Both the position numbers and the translations under genes were made by a program. A stretch of DNA of 64,000 nt from positions 135,897,001 through 135,961,000 of the forward strand of contig CM066731.1 of the NCBI GenBank assembly GCA_033961575.1. The letters run 5' to 3'. Below the pieces are notes generated by a model. That model was not told the DNA's origin, did no database searches, and saw only the letters and a program-made list of their open reading frames with translations. Each line of letters opens with the position of its first letter. Position 1 is the stretch's first letter. Shown here piece by piece: positions 46,942 to 59,821 of the stretch. The DNA comes from Aselliscus stoliczkanus. Taxonomy: Eukaryota; Chordata; Mammalia; Chiroptera; Hipposideridae.

Positions 46942-46989
46942 TATTTTCCAGATAGTTTGCTTTACTATTTTCCAGATAGTTTGCTTTAC
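46942..46989 (+). repeat. Perfect 24-bp tandem duplication
   Basis: The unit TATTTTCCAGATAGTTTGCT + TTAC is present twice without mismatch (46942-46965, 46966-46989). The antisense and sense frames over it (46840-47103, 46913-47110) repeat the same residues and are not genes. Confidence 0.95.
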
Positions 46990-49900
46990 ACACAAGAAGC
47001 ATGTGTACAGTTCTTGGTTATTTTGCTTAGTGACACAGTTCAGCCAGGAAGCATTTATATTTAATTTCAGAACATGTAAATTTAAAAGATTTATCTTTTT
47101 CACATTATAGCATTAACTACATTTGGATTATGATTTATCTATATGAGTATTGTCTTGTGGTACTTGTTTATTTTTCACATATAAACCTTCTCAACTTTTA
47201 TTTAAGTTTAAGTTGCAATTTTAAGGTTTTTTTAAGTTTAAGTTGCAAGAGAGAAGAGATACATTAAAGAGTTCTTTGTATCTTCTAATTGGAAACAAGT
47301 AACCCTGTAAGTATTAGCAATTTCCTAGGAATACTAAGGGAAAAATATTTTTGTACATATGGAAACATGATTTTTTTTTCTATGTATCACTGAGTTATTT
47401 AAGAATATACATTTGTTTATATGATGTGGCCATGCGTTATCAGTACTGATGAAAAATTTAAATATGTGCCAAAAATTTTGGAAAATTGAATACAGAATAC
47501 ATAAAAGTATAGCAAACTACTGTGTTATGAAGGGGACCTATAATTAAACCATGTGATTAAGTTATTATCCTATATTCCTTTTTCTTTTTTTTTGGTTAGG
47601 CTTGAGAATTTTGTGAGATATATCCTTTTAAAATTGGTTTCTTGTTTTATTGATATTTGTTTATTTTGAAACTGATAATTCAGTTTTATTTTTGGAACAT
47701 AATAAAAGCAGTTTCTTTAAACTTATTAATTTGAGGAAATTACTATATGGGGTTTCACATTCATAAATCAGTCCAATTTTAGTAGGTCTGGATCACTTTA
47801 AAATTCCAAGGTATGGATCCAAGGTAATAGTTTTGTACTTGAAAATGGACAGTAACTTTAAGATCACAGTGAGAGAACTATCTTTCAGTGTTTCTTGTTT
47901 GTGGCTCCACTTTGTATCTTCTCTAAGGCTAAGCATCAAGTATGGTCGCCACTTATTTGCCTCCCTTCCCTGTTGTCTCTTGATATTGGTCCTCTTTGGG
48001 ATACATGCTTAAAATTGCTACAGGGGTTATCTTTTATCTGTAAGGAGATTCAGCTTGAGGAGATTCATCCCAATTCCTTAATGATGGAATAAAAAAATGT
48101 AAAGAATCTGTTTGAGGGCATTGTTGGGTCCCTGAATCAACCTACTATATTTCTGGATTTACTGCTGCCTGAGATAATGAATTCCTTTATTTTCCAAACC
48201 AACTTGAACCAAAATTTTTAGTTATTTGAGAAAGTATCCTAATTAGAACAGTGAAGTGGTATCTTAATATGAAATAAACATTTTAGAAAATAATTTAGAT
48301 TATGAAAGAAAATTTATAGACCGGGTTTTGTAAACTTTGGATATGATCAGTACTATTACTCTAAAGTATTTTATAACTCAAATCAAATTGTAATATGTTT
48401 TTAATACAGTAAATAGATTAGTCATCTCACCTAAGTTTATTCTGAGGTGAATAAATTCTACATTATTCAATAAAAATAAAATAATTTGAAATATAAATTC
48501 CTAATCTAATAATTCCATACAATTACATCACTGTTTATTTGCTTCTGTGGTGTCTTCAGTGCACTGGAAACATTAAACTAAGAAACATTAAAGAAACCTC
48601 AGTGCCTGATCTGAGTAATTTAAAGCTTGGAGTCTGACGATAAAACTAACTTATCACTATTTGAATATAAAAAATAAAACTGAAAAGGGTAAAATTAAAG
48701 AAAACTGAAGCTCAAGTCCATTCACAGACATATAAAAACTGCAGGTATATAATAAACTTTTAAGGAAGAACTAGATTTATAAAACTCTAGTTCACTGGAA
48801 CCATTAACAATCTATTAATAATTGTTTTCTGCCAGGATGCTCTTGACTTTGATATTTTGATGATTTAGCATTATGCATATTGGATTTTGCAATGTGCTGT
48901 ATCAAAGAATGGAAATACATCTGAATATTTTAGGGTATTAATGCTATCCTTAGCGGAAATGTTAACAACCAGTGGTGTAAGCAGGAGTTGGCAGCAAGCA
49001 AAACCAAGAATAATCTAATAGGCTCAGAGAATAGGCAAATGTCACAATGGGCAGGTTTGCAGGGTGTGAGAAACAGAAATCTAACAATTGTGTTAGCAGT
49101 GCAATTGACACAGAGCAGTTGGCAAAACCGGAGGTGGAAACATTACAGATGCTTAAAGCTTCAGTAAAGCGGAGTGGTGAGTGGGTCATTGGTCAAGGAA
49201 GAGCAAGGCTACCCCTTAGAACTGGTGTCACTGTGGATGCTGAGAGCACAGTGACTGGGTAGGAGAGGGACACAGAGCGCCCGTAACTTGAATACCAAAG
49301 GAAAGTAAAAGAGATGGAGAGAGATCCTAAATCAGAAGACCTATGTTACTGCGATTGAGCAATTGCATACTGGGATTGCACAAAAATGCAGCAAACATGC
49401 TTGAGAGGCTTCCTCTATGAGATCATGACCTTCTTTCAAAGCTAGGCAAGAGAGATTATCAAGTGCTGCAATTCTCAAAGGATTATTGTTCTTTTAGAAG
49501 CTGTTCACCGATTGTCCTGGGGGCATCCCTTTCCCTTTATAGAATCGGAGTGCCCTCTGGTGACCTTATCCTGGTTTAAAAGGAAGCTACATTCTAGTGG
49601 GTTTTTGAATGTGAATGAATGCCTCTTGGTATGGAAACAATTATAAAGGGACTCGGCTTTATCTATTTTGAAAATTTTAGTAGAAAATATAACTTGTCTC
49701 ACAGTAGATATAAAGTGAAGATAAGTATACAGATGATTCAAATTCCAACTCCCATATGTGCTAAAATAATTAGATAAAAGTGAAAATAGTCCCTCAGCTT
49801 AAATTGTTTCTTTTAAGATCTTCTTGGCACCTGCGTTCTTTTCTTATTTTCTTATATCTTTCAAACAAGAGAGAAATGATAAGAATATAATGGAGCTCAG

Positions 49901-50160
49901 TATACATAACCTCAAAATATGGCTCCTCCTGAATATGTCAAGCTGAAAGAATTTGGGAAATGGCATGTAAGAAAAAAACTTTCTCTCCTTTCCCCCAAGT
50001 AGATCATGAAATCTTCCTGTGAGAGGTGCCCTTCCCATCCCTGGAGGAAAAGAATATCCTTTTCTCTGAAAAGAAAGGGATGCCGAGTAGAATCTCAGTG
50101 ATCCTGCTATGTTTCCCCCAGTTTACTCTGCTTAGCTCTTACTTTTTGTCTGTCATATCT
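46990..50160. other. AT-rich DNA, no supported gene
   Basis: Near 47204-47246 the 16-nt word TTAAGTTTAAGTTGCA occurs twice, about 30 bp apart. The rest holds no gene or named repeat. Frames at 47895-48092 and 48962-49262 lack domains. Confidence 0.35.
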
Positions 50161-50164
50161 TTCC

Positions 50165-50620
50165 CAGACTGTTAAACAACAAAATTCTACTGAGTAAATT
50201 TGAAGATCTAATTGGCTTTATTAAACAATTCATGAATGGAGCAGCATCCCATCTAGCAATTGGAACTGCTAGAAGGAGGATGTACGACATGAAAGGTTTT
50301 CTTAGGATGAAGAGTGGGGCAAGAGAGTGTTAACAAAAGAAAAGGAAGGATTATTTTGGAGCTAGGACGTCTTTGGGGGAAGAGCACATGCTAATGTTAT
50401 CACGCTAATTGCCTCTTCTTTCTGTGGGGGATGGAGAGGGCCCAAGGGACAAGTTACTTTACTGGAGCTTGACCAGAAAATTTCAGACTGGTTGATTAGG
50501 ATTATGCTTATGAGAGAGGTTAAAACTGCGATTATATCAGGTATTAAATCTAGGTTTGGTATCATGGACATTTTTGCATGAGTGACCCATTTTGGGCCTG
50601 TGGTTTTCTCTTTAACAGCA
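50165..50620 (-). repeat. LTR-like ancient repeat, reverse orientation
   Basis: 'actgttaaacaacaaaattc', 'agatctaattggctttatta', 'attcatgaatggagcagcat' and 'gaaaggttttcttaggatga' recall an old ERV LTR read backwards. No coding part survives. The assignment is tentative. Confidence 0.4.
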
Positions 50621-50939
50621 TGCAACTCTTAAAAAACTAGCATAAAAATACTCAGCTTTAACCACTTCTTCAGGTCTTCATTTCCTTATGAAGGGAACGC
50701 ATATTAAATGTGTGTGCCTTTCTCTTGTTAACTTGGTTTTTGTTACAGGGAGTCCCAGTGGATAGCTTAGAAAGGGAGAGGAAAATGATACTTTTCCTCC
50801 CCTACAGGTAGCATTTTTAGATTGCCAGCTAGGTCCTAAACATTTTGCTATTTTTTTTTATTTTAAATAATTTGTAAACGATTAAAAAACTTGTCTAAGC
50901 TTCCATAGCTGGCAAACAGTGGACCAGGGCAATATGACG

Positions 50940-51740
50940 GGAAGTAATGTATTTTAACAACCATACCAGCTGAGGAAGTGTGCCCTGGAGTGGCAGCAGT
51001 CCCCTGGAGGATTAGGCCAGCTTTGGTAGTTGTCTTTCCTGGTGAGAGTGTTATTCCTTTGAATGACCTGACTGCCTACACTCCTGGCTGATGTGGGATT
51101 CTCCTTTTTGTGCAGCATCAGCTGCTCATCTCCCACTCTGAGAAATGGCAACTTGGAACTCCCATGTGAGACTGATGCCTGCAAGGTGAATCCCTGGAAT
51201 GGGACTCAAGCCATGGGCTAAGAAGGTTCTGGGCTTCTTGCAGGAAAGAATGCAAATGTGAGCTGATAAACAGTTTAAACTGCAAGTGGGTTTATTTAGC
51301 AGAGAGTAAGTAAAAAAGAAAGGCCATTCCACAGACAGAGTGGCGGTCTCTAATTGCTAGTGGACGAGAGACCCCCTCCATCGTCTGGGCTAGAGTTTAT
51401 ATGTGTTTTCTTGCTTCTATGGAAAATTTCTTGGTATGGGAAAAGGAGGAAAGAAGAACAATGGTAAGTTTATCTTGAAATTCTGTAAGATGCAAGAAGA
51501 ATAGCAGCAGGTTTATCTTTAACTTTTGTAAGACACAACTTGTGGTTTGTTTGTGGCAGGCTTAACTACAGGGTGGTAGTAATGGAATCTCTCTGCTTAA
51601 TAGCCTTTGCACAGTTTGTTCTGCAGATTAACCTCTGCTTGAGTGCTGTTCTTGGGGCACATAGGCAGCAGGCTTGGAATCCAACCCCTTGGTTCCTTCT
51701 GTAAATAGTCCTCATGCCCCTTCCTTGTATTAAGAAAACA
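50940..51740 (-). repeat. LTR-like ancient repeat, reverse orientation, tentative
   Basis: A GC-richer block with 'gtgccctggagtggcagcag', 'gttattcctttgaatgacct' and 'agtgggtttatttagcagag', which reads like a reversed LTR with its polyadenylation area. The small minus frames 50954-51332 are not supported as genes. Confidence 0.35.
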
Positions 51741-52080
51741 CTTGTTTATTTTATCCTATTCAGTTAGATAAAGCATTTACTAAATTGTATCTGCATATTG
51801 CTTTGGCTTTAGCTTGATCTGATTTGTCAGGAGGGTTAGACTGTTAACTGAGAAAATCAGACTTTCTCTTAATCTCATTTTTCACCTGGTTTTGGCAAAA
51901 TGATAAGGCTTGGATAAATAAAGCCCAAGATGTCAAATCACTAATGTTAATGGTTTATAATAGCATTACATGTACATCCATTTAAGTATTTGATAATCTC
52001 CTTCACTGATAGGATGGATTAGATAACCTTGAAGAACATTTCAGCTCGTAGGACAGTCCTAAATTTTAGTTTTAAATATT
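51741..52080. other. AT-rich DNA, nothing recognised
   Basis: No feature supported. Confidence 0.3.
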
Positions 52081-52233
52081 GGCATACCTCTGAGATATTC
52101 CAGACCACAGCAACATACCGCAATAACGAAAGTTGTATAATCTTTTTCCTGGCAGAAAGTCTTGTCATCCATTTGTAAAAACGTAACATCTGTGAAGTGC
52201 AATAAAGTGAAGCACAATAAAACAAGGTGTGCC
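52081..52233 (+). repeat. Tigger-type non-autonomous DNA transposon fossil
   Basis: Left end GGCATACCTCTGAGATATTC and right end CAATAAAACAAGGTGTGCC are inverted repeats. The interior 'cataccgcaataacgaaag' and 'gtgaagtgcaataaagtgaa' is characteristic of the Tigger group with GGCATACCTC termini. It is shortened inside. Confidence 0.75.
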
Positions 52234-52907
52234 TAAAGGCTTTTTAAAGACTGAAAACAAGTTTATTAGTCAAAATATTGTCTTCAAAGTTGTCCTCATT
52301 TTAATATTTGATTTAATCAATTTGTCTCCTTTTTGGTAAGTTCAACAAGTAGACATATGATCTCTTGTGGTATTTGTAGCTGGGGGTTATAAGAAGGCTC
52401 TCTTGAACCCCTGGAGTCACAGGCAGGGGCTTTGACATAGGCTTCTTGTTAGGGAAGCCTTCCCGGTAGAAAGCAGTAAGAATGGAGAAGAGTATTTCAA
52501 GCATGTAGGAAGTCTTCAAGGAGACTTCGAGGAAACATAAATGAGTTTATGTTTCAGCCACAGAACTGGAAGACTGAAAAATAGAGCTAGAAACTAGAGT
52601 GAAAGGGAAAGCAGGACTAGAATTGCTGGAGATAAAGCCAGTGAGGCAGAGACCAAATTTCAGGATTTTCTCACCCAAAGTTTTACACTTCATTCTACGA
52701 GCAGTAGGAAACCTCTGAAGGATTATAATGAGGCTAGTGACAAGATGTTATCTACATTTTATAAATATTTGAGTAGATGCTTTGCCAATAAGTCTAGTCA
52801 AGAGAGGATAGTAGCCTAGATTAGAGTGATGACAATGAAAATGTAACCCAACCTAAAGAGCGTCCCTCTCAGCTCTCTGAACAACCAAACACTGAATACA
52901 GAGGTTA
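52234..52907. other. Unassigned DNA
   Basis: No gene; the minus frame 52313-52519 lacks motifs. Confidence 0.3.
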
Positions 52908-53320
52908 TTTTTTTTTAAAGATTTTATTGGGGAATTGGGAGAGGGGAACAGTGTCAGGGAATAGGGAAGGGGAACAAACAAGTTGCTGTCCTTTTTGTTC
53001 TTCAGTCTAGTTGTGGAGGACGTCACTTCACTGGCCCATGTTGGTATGATCATTGTGTTCTTCCCGGGTGAGGCAGATTGGTCGCTGGCCCTTGGATGAC
53101 AGCTCACAAAAGTGCATGCCAGCTGCACACCAGCCCCACTGCAGCCTATGCCATCGCTGGCGACTCACGACAGCCCAGCTCCAGGTCGAGCTGTTGTTCA
53201 CTATCTTAGCTGTAGAGGGTGCAGTGTCACGGGCCCGCGTATAGGATCTGAACAAGGGCCTGGCTGCTCAGAACTGGCATCCCAAGCCAACTCTTCATCA
53301 ACGCACCACATGGCCAGCCC
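52908..53320 (-). mobile_element. Long tRNA-derived (VES/Rhin-1-like) SINE
   Basis: Starts on the plus strand with poly-T and AAAGATTTTATTGGGGAATT. Next comes the long-form body (GTTGCTGTCCTTTTTGTTCT, ATCTTAGCTGTAGAGGGTGC), and it ends in the head ...CACATGGCCAGCCC at 53320. Flanks tgaatacagaggtt and tgagcaccgagttt share 10 of 14 bases, a possible old duplication. The frames at 52853-53339 on both strands are translations of it. Confidence 0.92.
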
Positions 53321-53916
53321 TGAGCACCGAGTTTTGTAGTGGAGAAGTGAGTCAGCTTATTTTCAGAGCACTAAACAAGGAGATTAGGAAGCTGTATCTC
53401 TTAAAATCTGAACTCCTGATGGTTTATAATTGGAGGGCTTCAAGGAGTTATGGAGAACAAATATATGGAAGCATTGGGGGTGAAGTTTTAATTGGAGGAG
53501 CTTGGAACTTGGTTATGGTAAGGGCCTTTAGCACCAGCTCTTCCTGGACAACCGACTTCTGAAAGGGTTCGGGCGTTCAAGTTCTGGTTCGGTTCGGTGT
53601 GCAGGAGCAGACTTTGGTTCAGGTGCCGCTGGAGTACAGGGGTGGCCCATGCACAGTGCTGTCTCTGTAAAATAGCTCAAGGATTGTGTTAACCACCGAT
53701 CTGCTTTAAGGGAGAAGACTCATTTTAAGCTGGTCAGGGTGATTTGTGTACAGTTTCAAGAAATGAGTTTATTCCAGAGATACTTAAGAGGAAAAAACAT
53801 CTGTGCATTTTGATGATTTGTGGATGATTGTGAGAAGTGAACAGGAAGATGGTGTAAATGTTGATTCTAAGATTTCTAGTTTGGGTAACCTGAGTGTTGG
53901 TATTCATCAACAGAAT
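53321..53916. other. Unassigned, slightly GC-richer DNA
   Basis: 53560-53700 is GC-rich for this window (ttcgggcgttcaagttctgg) and may be an old LTR remnant. No gene found. Confidence 0.3.
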
Positions 53917-53933
53917 AAAGACAATAAAAGTAG

Positions 53934-54034
53934 GGCCGGCCCAGTGGTGCGGTGGTTGGGCGCTGGCTTAGGAAGCCAGCGGCCCCGGTTCAGGTCCCAC
54001 ATATGAGGGCCAGGGACACTAAAAAAAAAAAAAA
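53934..54034 (+). mobile_element. Short tRNA-derived SINE, 3' end lacking GCCCTC
   Basis: A copy with head GGCCGGCCCAGTGGTGCGGT and B-box region CCGGTTCAGGTCCCAC. The A tail starts directly after GGGACACT, so the last GCCCTC of other copies is absent. The 17-bp duplication aaagacaataaaagtag is perfect (53917-53933, 54035-54051). Confidence 0.95.
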
Positions 54035-54128
54035 AAAGACAATAAAAGTAGAATTATTGAAGGAAAATAATAATTTCAATTTTCATGTGTCTCTGTATCA
54101 TCATTTTGTAGATGTCTGGTAGTCATTT

Positions 54129-54129
54129 G

Positions 54130-54166
<37 letters not shown>

Positions 54167-54280
54167 TATATATGTCTGGAACTAAAAGTTTGGTGTGGGC
54201 TGGTGATATATGTGCATATATGGGATGTGTGTATGTGTGTGTACATTTATACAAGTTTTCAGGTTTCAGATTATAAATAT

Positions 54281-54337
<57 letters not shown>

Positions 54338-54349
54338 GAGAAAGAAAGG
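54129..54349 (+). repeat. (TA)n/(CA)n and (GAAA)n microsatellites
   Basis: (TA)n then (CA)n at 54129-54167, a short TG-rich piece, and (GAAA)n of about 16 units at 54282-54349. The Lys/Glu/Arg frames on plus and FLSF frame on minus are produced by this repeat. Confidence 0.95.
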
Positions 54350-56380
54350 AAGAACAGAACCCCACAATGCACTGGGGCTTTGTTTTACCTTTATGTATGT
54401 ACCCCTCCCCCCATCCCATACATCTTATGTACTAAACCTTTGCAACAAAAGATGAAATGAAACGTGTAGTCTGAGGGATGTTATGGAAGACTCCAGATGA
54501 GTTATGGAAGAGTTACTGAGAAACAAATAGATCCGGCCCCTTACCAGATGTTCCCACGATATGTAGCCTTGCTTCTGGCTCCATCATTTACTAGCTTAGG
54601 GAAACTGAGAAGATTTATTTAGCTTCTCTGGAGCTTTTTTCTTGAATGTAAAATGAAGATAATGACACGAACCTTGTATGCATCACTGAGAGGTATAAAA
54701 GCAAGAATCATCAGTGGAACTAGTAGATTTTCATGTTGATTTCTCTTGTGTGTCCTCCTTTGGCCCCAAGATTTTTAGATTTCACACTTGGAGTGCAGGC
54801 AGTGTCAGCTTTCCTTGCTTTGCCTCTTATCAGAGTATCAGGAGTCTTCTGAGAATCAATAATAAAGTTCCTGTTATTACATCGTTACTTTTGAAATTGT
54901 TCCTTTCCACAGTTTGAATCCAATGACATTTTTCTTTTTCAATCCTGTATTTTTGGAGATATAGCCCCTGACTGGTCTCTGTGTAAAGAAGAAATTAAGT
55001 TATGTTATCTTCAGATTCCAACCAAGTATAAGGATGAAGCTTCTGACATGGATCAAGCTTGATTTTTCAGTAGTGATGGTCTGTTACTGTTATCTACTTG
55101 GAGAAAGCCTGAATAGCTATGGGCCAGGTCTATACGGAAGAGTATCCTGTAACTTGTCTGTAGCTTGAGACATTAGAAAAGATTTCTAAGGTCCAATTAT
55201 GATAATAGTTGAAATTTCAGTGGAATGATCAGTCTCCCAGAATAACATTTGTAAAATTTGGGGAAGCTGATAATTTTGTGCTGAGTGGATTAAAGCTACT
55301 GGGATTCCTGCATTTTATCATGAAGACCCTCACTCATTCAAAACACTTTTCAAACTCTATTCTTATGTGCCAACTACTGTGCTAGATTCCTCCCAAGTAG
55401 CCTAATGTCAAAGAAACATGGACTCAAATCTTAATCTGGCTACTGCGTGCGTAATTTCATTGAAGTCTCAAGTTCATTTGAATCTGATCTTGTGCTCCAC
55501 AAATTTGTTTTAAAGTAAAACTAATGTAATGAGGCAATATTAGTCCTCCAGGATACTGGGCTATTGTGCTTGTGATGTCATTTACTCCTTGGCTTGATGG
55601 TACATTTCCCTAAGTGTATAGATACCTGTGTTAGAGTATTATGGATCTGAACTGTGCTGAGAACTTGAAGATTATCAAACAGGATAATAATGAGAGAAAA
55701 GGAGCAAAGGTACATGATAAACTGTGCATTTATGAAACCTCATGGCTCTGGGCAAGATGGAATGAAGAGGTACTAGAATAATAGTATGAAAAGTTAGGAA
55801 ATGTTAAAATAGTCCAGATGAGAGATGATGAGGGCCGGAATGTAGGAGATACAGTGAGGTTGGATAAGAATGAAAGGGAGTGATGTTTAATTTATAGAAT
55901 TATTGGCTGATTGGATGTAAGCATTTCATAAAGAAGGAATAAAAAGGATCCTGTGCAGATTTAGATTGATATACTGGATTGTGGTAATACATATTCACCA
56001 AGACAAGGAAATACAGGAGGAAGAACATGATTGGTGAAAAAGACTAAGAATTCTACTTTGGATTTTTGAGTTTGAGGTGTTTTTGGATCATTATAAGGGA
56101 GATGCCCTTATGGTAAATTGGATATGCCATTTGGAAATAGGGAGAAATTTTAAGATGGAGATAAAGATTTGAAAGTTATTGGCATGGGTGGTTGTTAGTA
56201 CATTGAGGTCAGACCCTTGAGAGCCTTGATAGTTAAGGGGAATCAGAAAATAAAAAGCCATCGAAAGAGACAACCCAAATATGAACCCAAAGTCTCTATT
56301 CCAAAGGAAAATCTTACCTGCGTAGTAGGAGTAGGAGGTAGAGAATAGTGATCTAAACTAGACTCTTTACAGAGGAAATG
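54350..56380. other. Unassigned DNA with a MIR fragment
   Basis: 54568-54690 is MIR-like (ggctccatcatttactagct, ttgaatgtaaaatgaagata). The rest is unique-looking and without a supported gene. Confidence 0.4.
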
Positions 56381-56390
56381 ACTGAATTGC

Positions 56391-56473
56391 ATATATCTAT
56401 ATATCTATAGATATATATATCTATATATCTATATATATATAGATATATAGATATATAGATATATAGATATATA
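56391..56473 (-). repeat. TATAGA/ATATCT microsatellite next to SINE tail
   Basis: Units of ATATCT and its relatives run from 56391 directly into the poly-T of the minus-strand SINE. The words gaattgc at 56384-56390 and 56583-56589 may be the target duplication, which would place the microsatellite inside the insertion, as an expanded tail. Confidence 0.8.
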
Positions 56474-56581
56474 TTTTTTTTTTTTTTTGAGGGCAGTGTC
56501 ACTGGCCCTCATATGTGGGACCGAACAGGGGCCGCTGGCTTCCCAAGCCAGCGCTTAACCACTGCGCCACTCATCCGGCCC
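56474..56581 (-). mobile_element. Short tRNA-derived SINE
   Basis: Poly-T (56474-56488), GAGGGCAGTGTCACTGGCCC, GGGGCCGCTGGCTTCCCAAG and the head ...CTCATCCGGCCC. Close to the consensus short form. Confidence 0.93.
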
Positions 56582-56885
56582 AGAATTGCCAAATATTTTA
56601 AAAGAACTATTCTGTGTTGTTAAAGGTAAAAATCAAATTGTACCTAAATATAAGGTAGATATTTCTAGAATGGGCCGATTTAGCTGGCCAGGGCTTCATG
56701 TTCATTTTGTGGTTGTGGCTTTTCATGTCCACACCGCTCCACTTCAGAAACTGAATAAGGATTTCACAGATTAGGAAAAATGAGCCTCAGTCCTTGGTTA
56801 ACACAATGAGGTAGTGCAAGCCTCCCTGGTTTGTCCCTACCTCCCCGAAGTCTATCTCTGCAATTGGTTTGCACAAAGCCATTCT
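56582..56885. other. Unassigned DNA
   Basis: No feature supported; the 62-codon frame at 56586-56774 has no known domain. Confidence 0.3.
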
Positions 56886-57090
56886 TTTTTTTTTTTTTTT
56901 TTTTTTTATTCTTTTATTGTGAAATAACCTTTTTTTTAAAAATTAGTTTCAGGTGTACAACGCAATGCAATAGTTATAACTTCTTACCCCTCAAAGTGAC
57001 AACCCCCTCCCCTAATTCGCCCCCCACCCCGTATCATACATATCTATTACAATTCCCTTGACTCCCTTCCACACTATACTCCATATTCCT
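56886..57090 (-). mobile_element. Severely 5'-truncated L1 3' end
   Basis: Poly-T (56884-56907), then the reversed L1 3' untranslated region: 'agtttcaggtgtacaacgca', 'atagttataacttcttaccc' and C-rich 'ccccctcccctaattcgccc'. Flanks gcacaaagccattct and gaacaaagctaatct are a possible decayed duplication. Only the last 200 bp inserted. Confidence 0.75.
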
Positions 57091-59820
57091 GAACAAAGCT
57101 AATCTTAATGGTAACCAAAATTGTACTGTGGAGTTATCTGTTCCAGTTTGTGACTTCAAGTTGTGCTTAGCTAATCCCCACACCATTTTGAATTTGACCA
57201 ATCTTTGAAGTAAGGGTACCTAGAAATAAATATGAGTAGATGTAATTAATTGTGACTAAATGGATTTTCCTAGATTATTGAAAACTATTTACTATTAAAT
57301 TATATTAATAATTAGAAAAGCATTTCATTATTTTATGATAAATATTGTAAACCTGAATCTATGTTAAATATAGTTATTAAACCATTTTTATTTTCTTAAA
57401 TCAAACTTGAGTTTTATAAAATAATTCAGCTGCCAAATGAAGAACTGAGAGAAATAGAGCACTGAAGTAGGCTGCAAGCCCTACTTTTATTTAGGTCTTT
57501 TTAGACAACTCCTTCAATATAATTTAAAAACTCTGCCTAGATTTATTATTCTCTTTAGGTCATGGGTTTTTCTTTAAATAACCGGACTTTAGATGATACC
57601 TAAGGCCTTTAATTTTTCCTCTTCTTTGTAAAAAATTTTCATAAAAAGGAAAATAAAAAAATAAAGTGTATAAAAGGATTTTTATAAATTAACTTAGTAA
57701 GACACTGTTCTTGGAGATAGTACTGAAATAGATTCTTTTAGCACTTTCTATAGAGTCACTTTTAGTGCATTTTTAGATGTGGACTCTTGAATTTTTTGAT
57801 TCTTGGATAGTTTCTGTCAAGTTACTTAGTCTCTATGAAAGAGGAGAGGGGTGGATGAGAAATAATAGTGTATTTTAGTATTAAGCTACTTTTATGCATG
57901 TATTATTTACTCATTGCAATGGGATTGCTGTGAATTTGCTTATCACTAGATACCCAGAACCTATAAAAGGCAACACCCAGTGGGCATTCAAATATTTAAT
58001 CAGTGAATGGAGAAACAAAGAATTCAAGATCTTAAGAGAAAGTGTGCCTCATCCAACATGCATATATTAAAATAATGCTTTGGGAAGAGGTGTTAGAAAG
58101 ATACACATGTTGGATAATGAATGGGGGCAGGGACCCACCTATACAATATTGACTGTTTCCCTATTCATTACCTGAAGGTTAGTGCTTGGAAAGTCAGTTT
58201 TTATCTTGGAGATATTAGCAGAGACAATAAAAATCTGCACCATGAGCTGGCTGCCCTGCACAATCTCTCCTTGGCCATTTCTCTACCTTGTCTTACGCCA
58301 TAGGGAGGATCGACAGGATATTTCATGGCTATTCTTTCTGTGGTTATAATCTATTATACATAGATTATACCTACGTGAGCAATTCAATGCTAAAATCACA
58401 TTTATTCTCAGATTGAATTGGAAAATTCTGAGATTGAGAGACATAGAAATTGTATTTTTATAAGACACACTGGAAGCAAAAGATAGTTGACATTATCTAG
58501 TTAACTGGTATTTCAATGGCTGATTTGGTGAGCAAATTCTGAGCAGTGATAACTGAAGAGAAATATTTAGCATAATTTAATAATAATTTGGTTTGCAATA
58601 ACTTGGTGGAATGATTACATGGATTTATTTTCATATCTTTTACATTATTTCCAGTTTATTTTTCCATATCAGGATGCAACTTGTCAAAATATTTGTGTTA
58701 AAAAATGTCACTAATAAATTATGAGAAATAAGGAGTAAACATGTTTTAATTTATTAATTGATGCATATTAATGGATAACTCTCCTCAAGAAGTTGAGGAA
58801 GACACTGATTTTATTTATAAAGTATAATAATATGGTAATATGATTGTATGACTAAGCATATGTTTTTATAAAGACATATTTACAATATATTTTAAAATAT
58901 GCTATTGAATATATTAGTAGACTAATACATAGTGTTTTATATATATAGTGCTATATATACATAGTGCATAGAAGGTAATATTAGTTGGAACAAGAAATGT
59001 TTTTCTGAGAATGAAATTATAATTCTATAAGGATATTGATTTTATGATCACAGCTTTTTCATTTCAGGTTTATAATTGTTTGTGTTATACCTTGGGAAGC
59101 TAATCTTTAGCATTGGTCAAAGTTTTTCTTTGAATTACTTAAACTGATGAATGAGAAACTTTATGATACTTGCCCAATTTTAATTGGATGAAATAACTTA
59201 TTTTCTTCTCATTCATTTTTGTCCCATAATATATATTAATAATTGAGAAAAAAATCAATCATAAAATAGCAAAGTGCAGTTATTCCTGCTCAGAATTAAA
59301 GCATAATGAAGAAAATTCAAAGTATTTTTTAAAATTCTTCATTGACTATTGATATATATGCTATTTTAATGAATCACAGTAACCCTCATAGAAGTTGTGA
59401 ATCATTTATGGAATTCATTTCAGAGGTGCTATAAATTTTTTATAACTATTAGGAGAAGTTCTAGCTTTCTAAAACTGCCCTAAATGCTCTAATGGTGTCA
59501 GCTAATTAATTATCAGATAAGTATCAAAGTAAAAGTGTCATTAAAATCTCCAGAAGTAACAGCGATGTGCTGATGAGATTCAATTGTTCTTTTGTTTCCG
59601 TAAACTCCATATAAAGGAATTTAGCTCAACATATCATTTGATTTATGAGTGATACTTGTTTTCTAAAAAGTTTTTAAACCTATGACATAAACTTGGCAGG
59701 ATTTCTTTAGCAAATTCATTTTTGGGAGTATGATTAAAGCTGTTACTGCAACTTTTAAACAATTTGTATCTCATATGAAGGAAGGTATTTATGTTAAATA
59801 ATTACAGACTAGCAGAATTC
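57091..59820. other. AT-rich DNA with possible MIR fragment
   Basis: 57775-57870 is MIR-like (gatgtggactcttgaatttt, gtcaagttacttagtctcta). No gene. Short frames at 58121-58468 lack support. Confidence 0.35.
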
Positions 59821-59821
59821 T

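Noticed and set aside
54203..54460. Lys/Glu-rich frames as a charged repeat protein
   Set aside because: They are translations of the (GAAA)n microsatellite.
9651..56581. Short tRNA-like sequences as real tRNA genes
   Set aside because: All carry the SINE end, A tail and target duplications, and do not fold into a full cloverleaf with a proper anticodon arm by eye.
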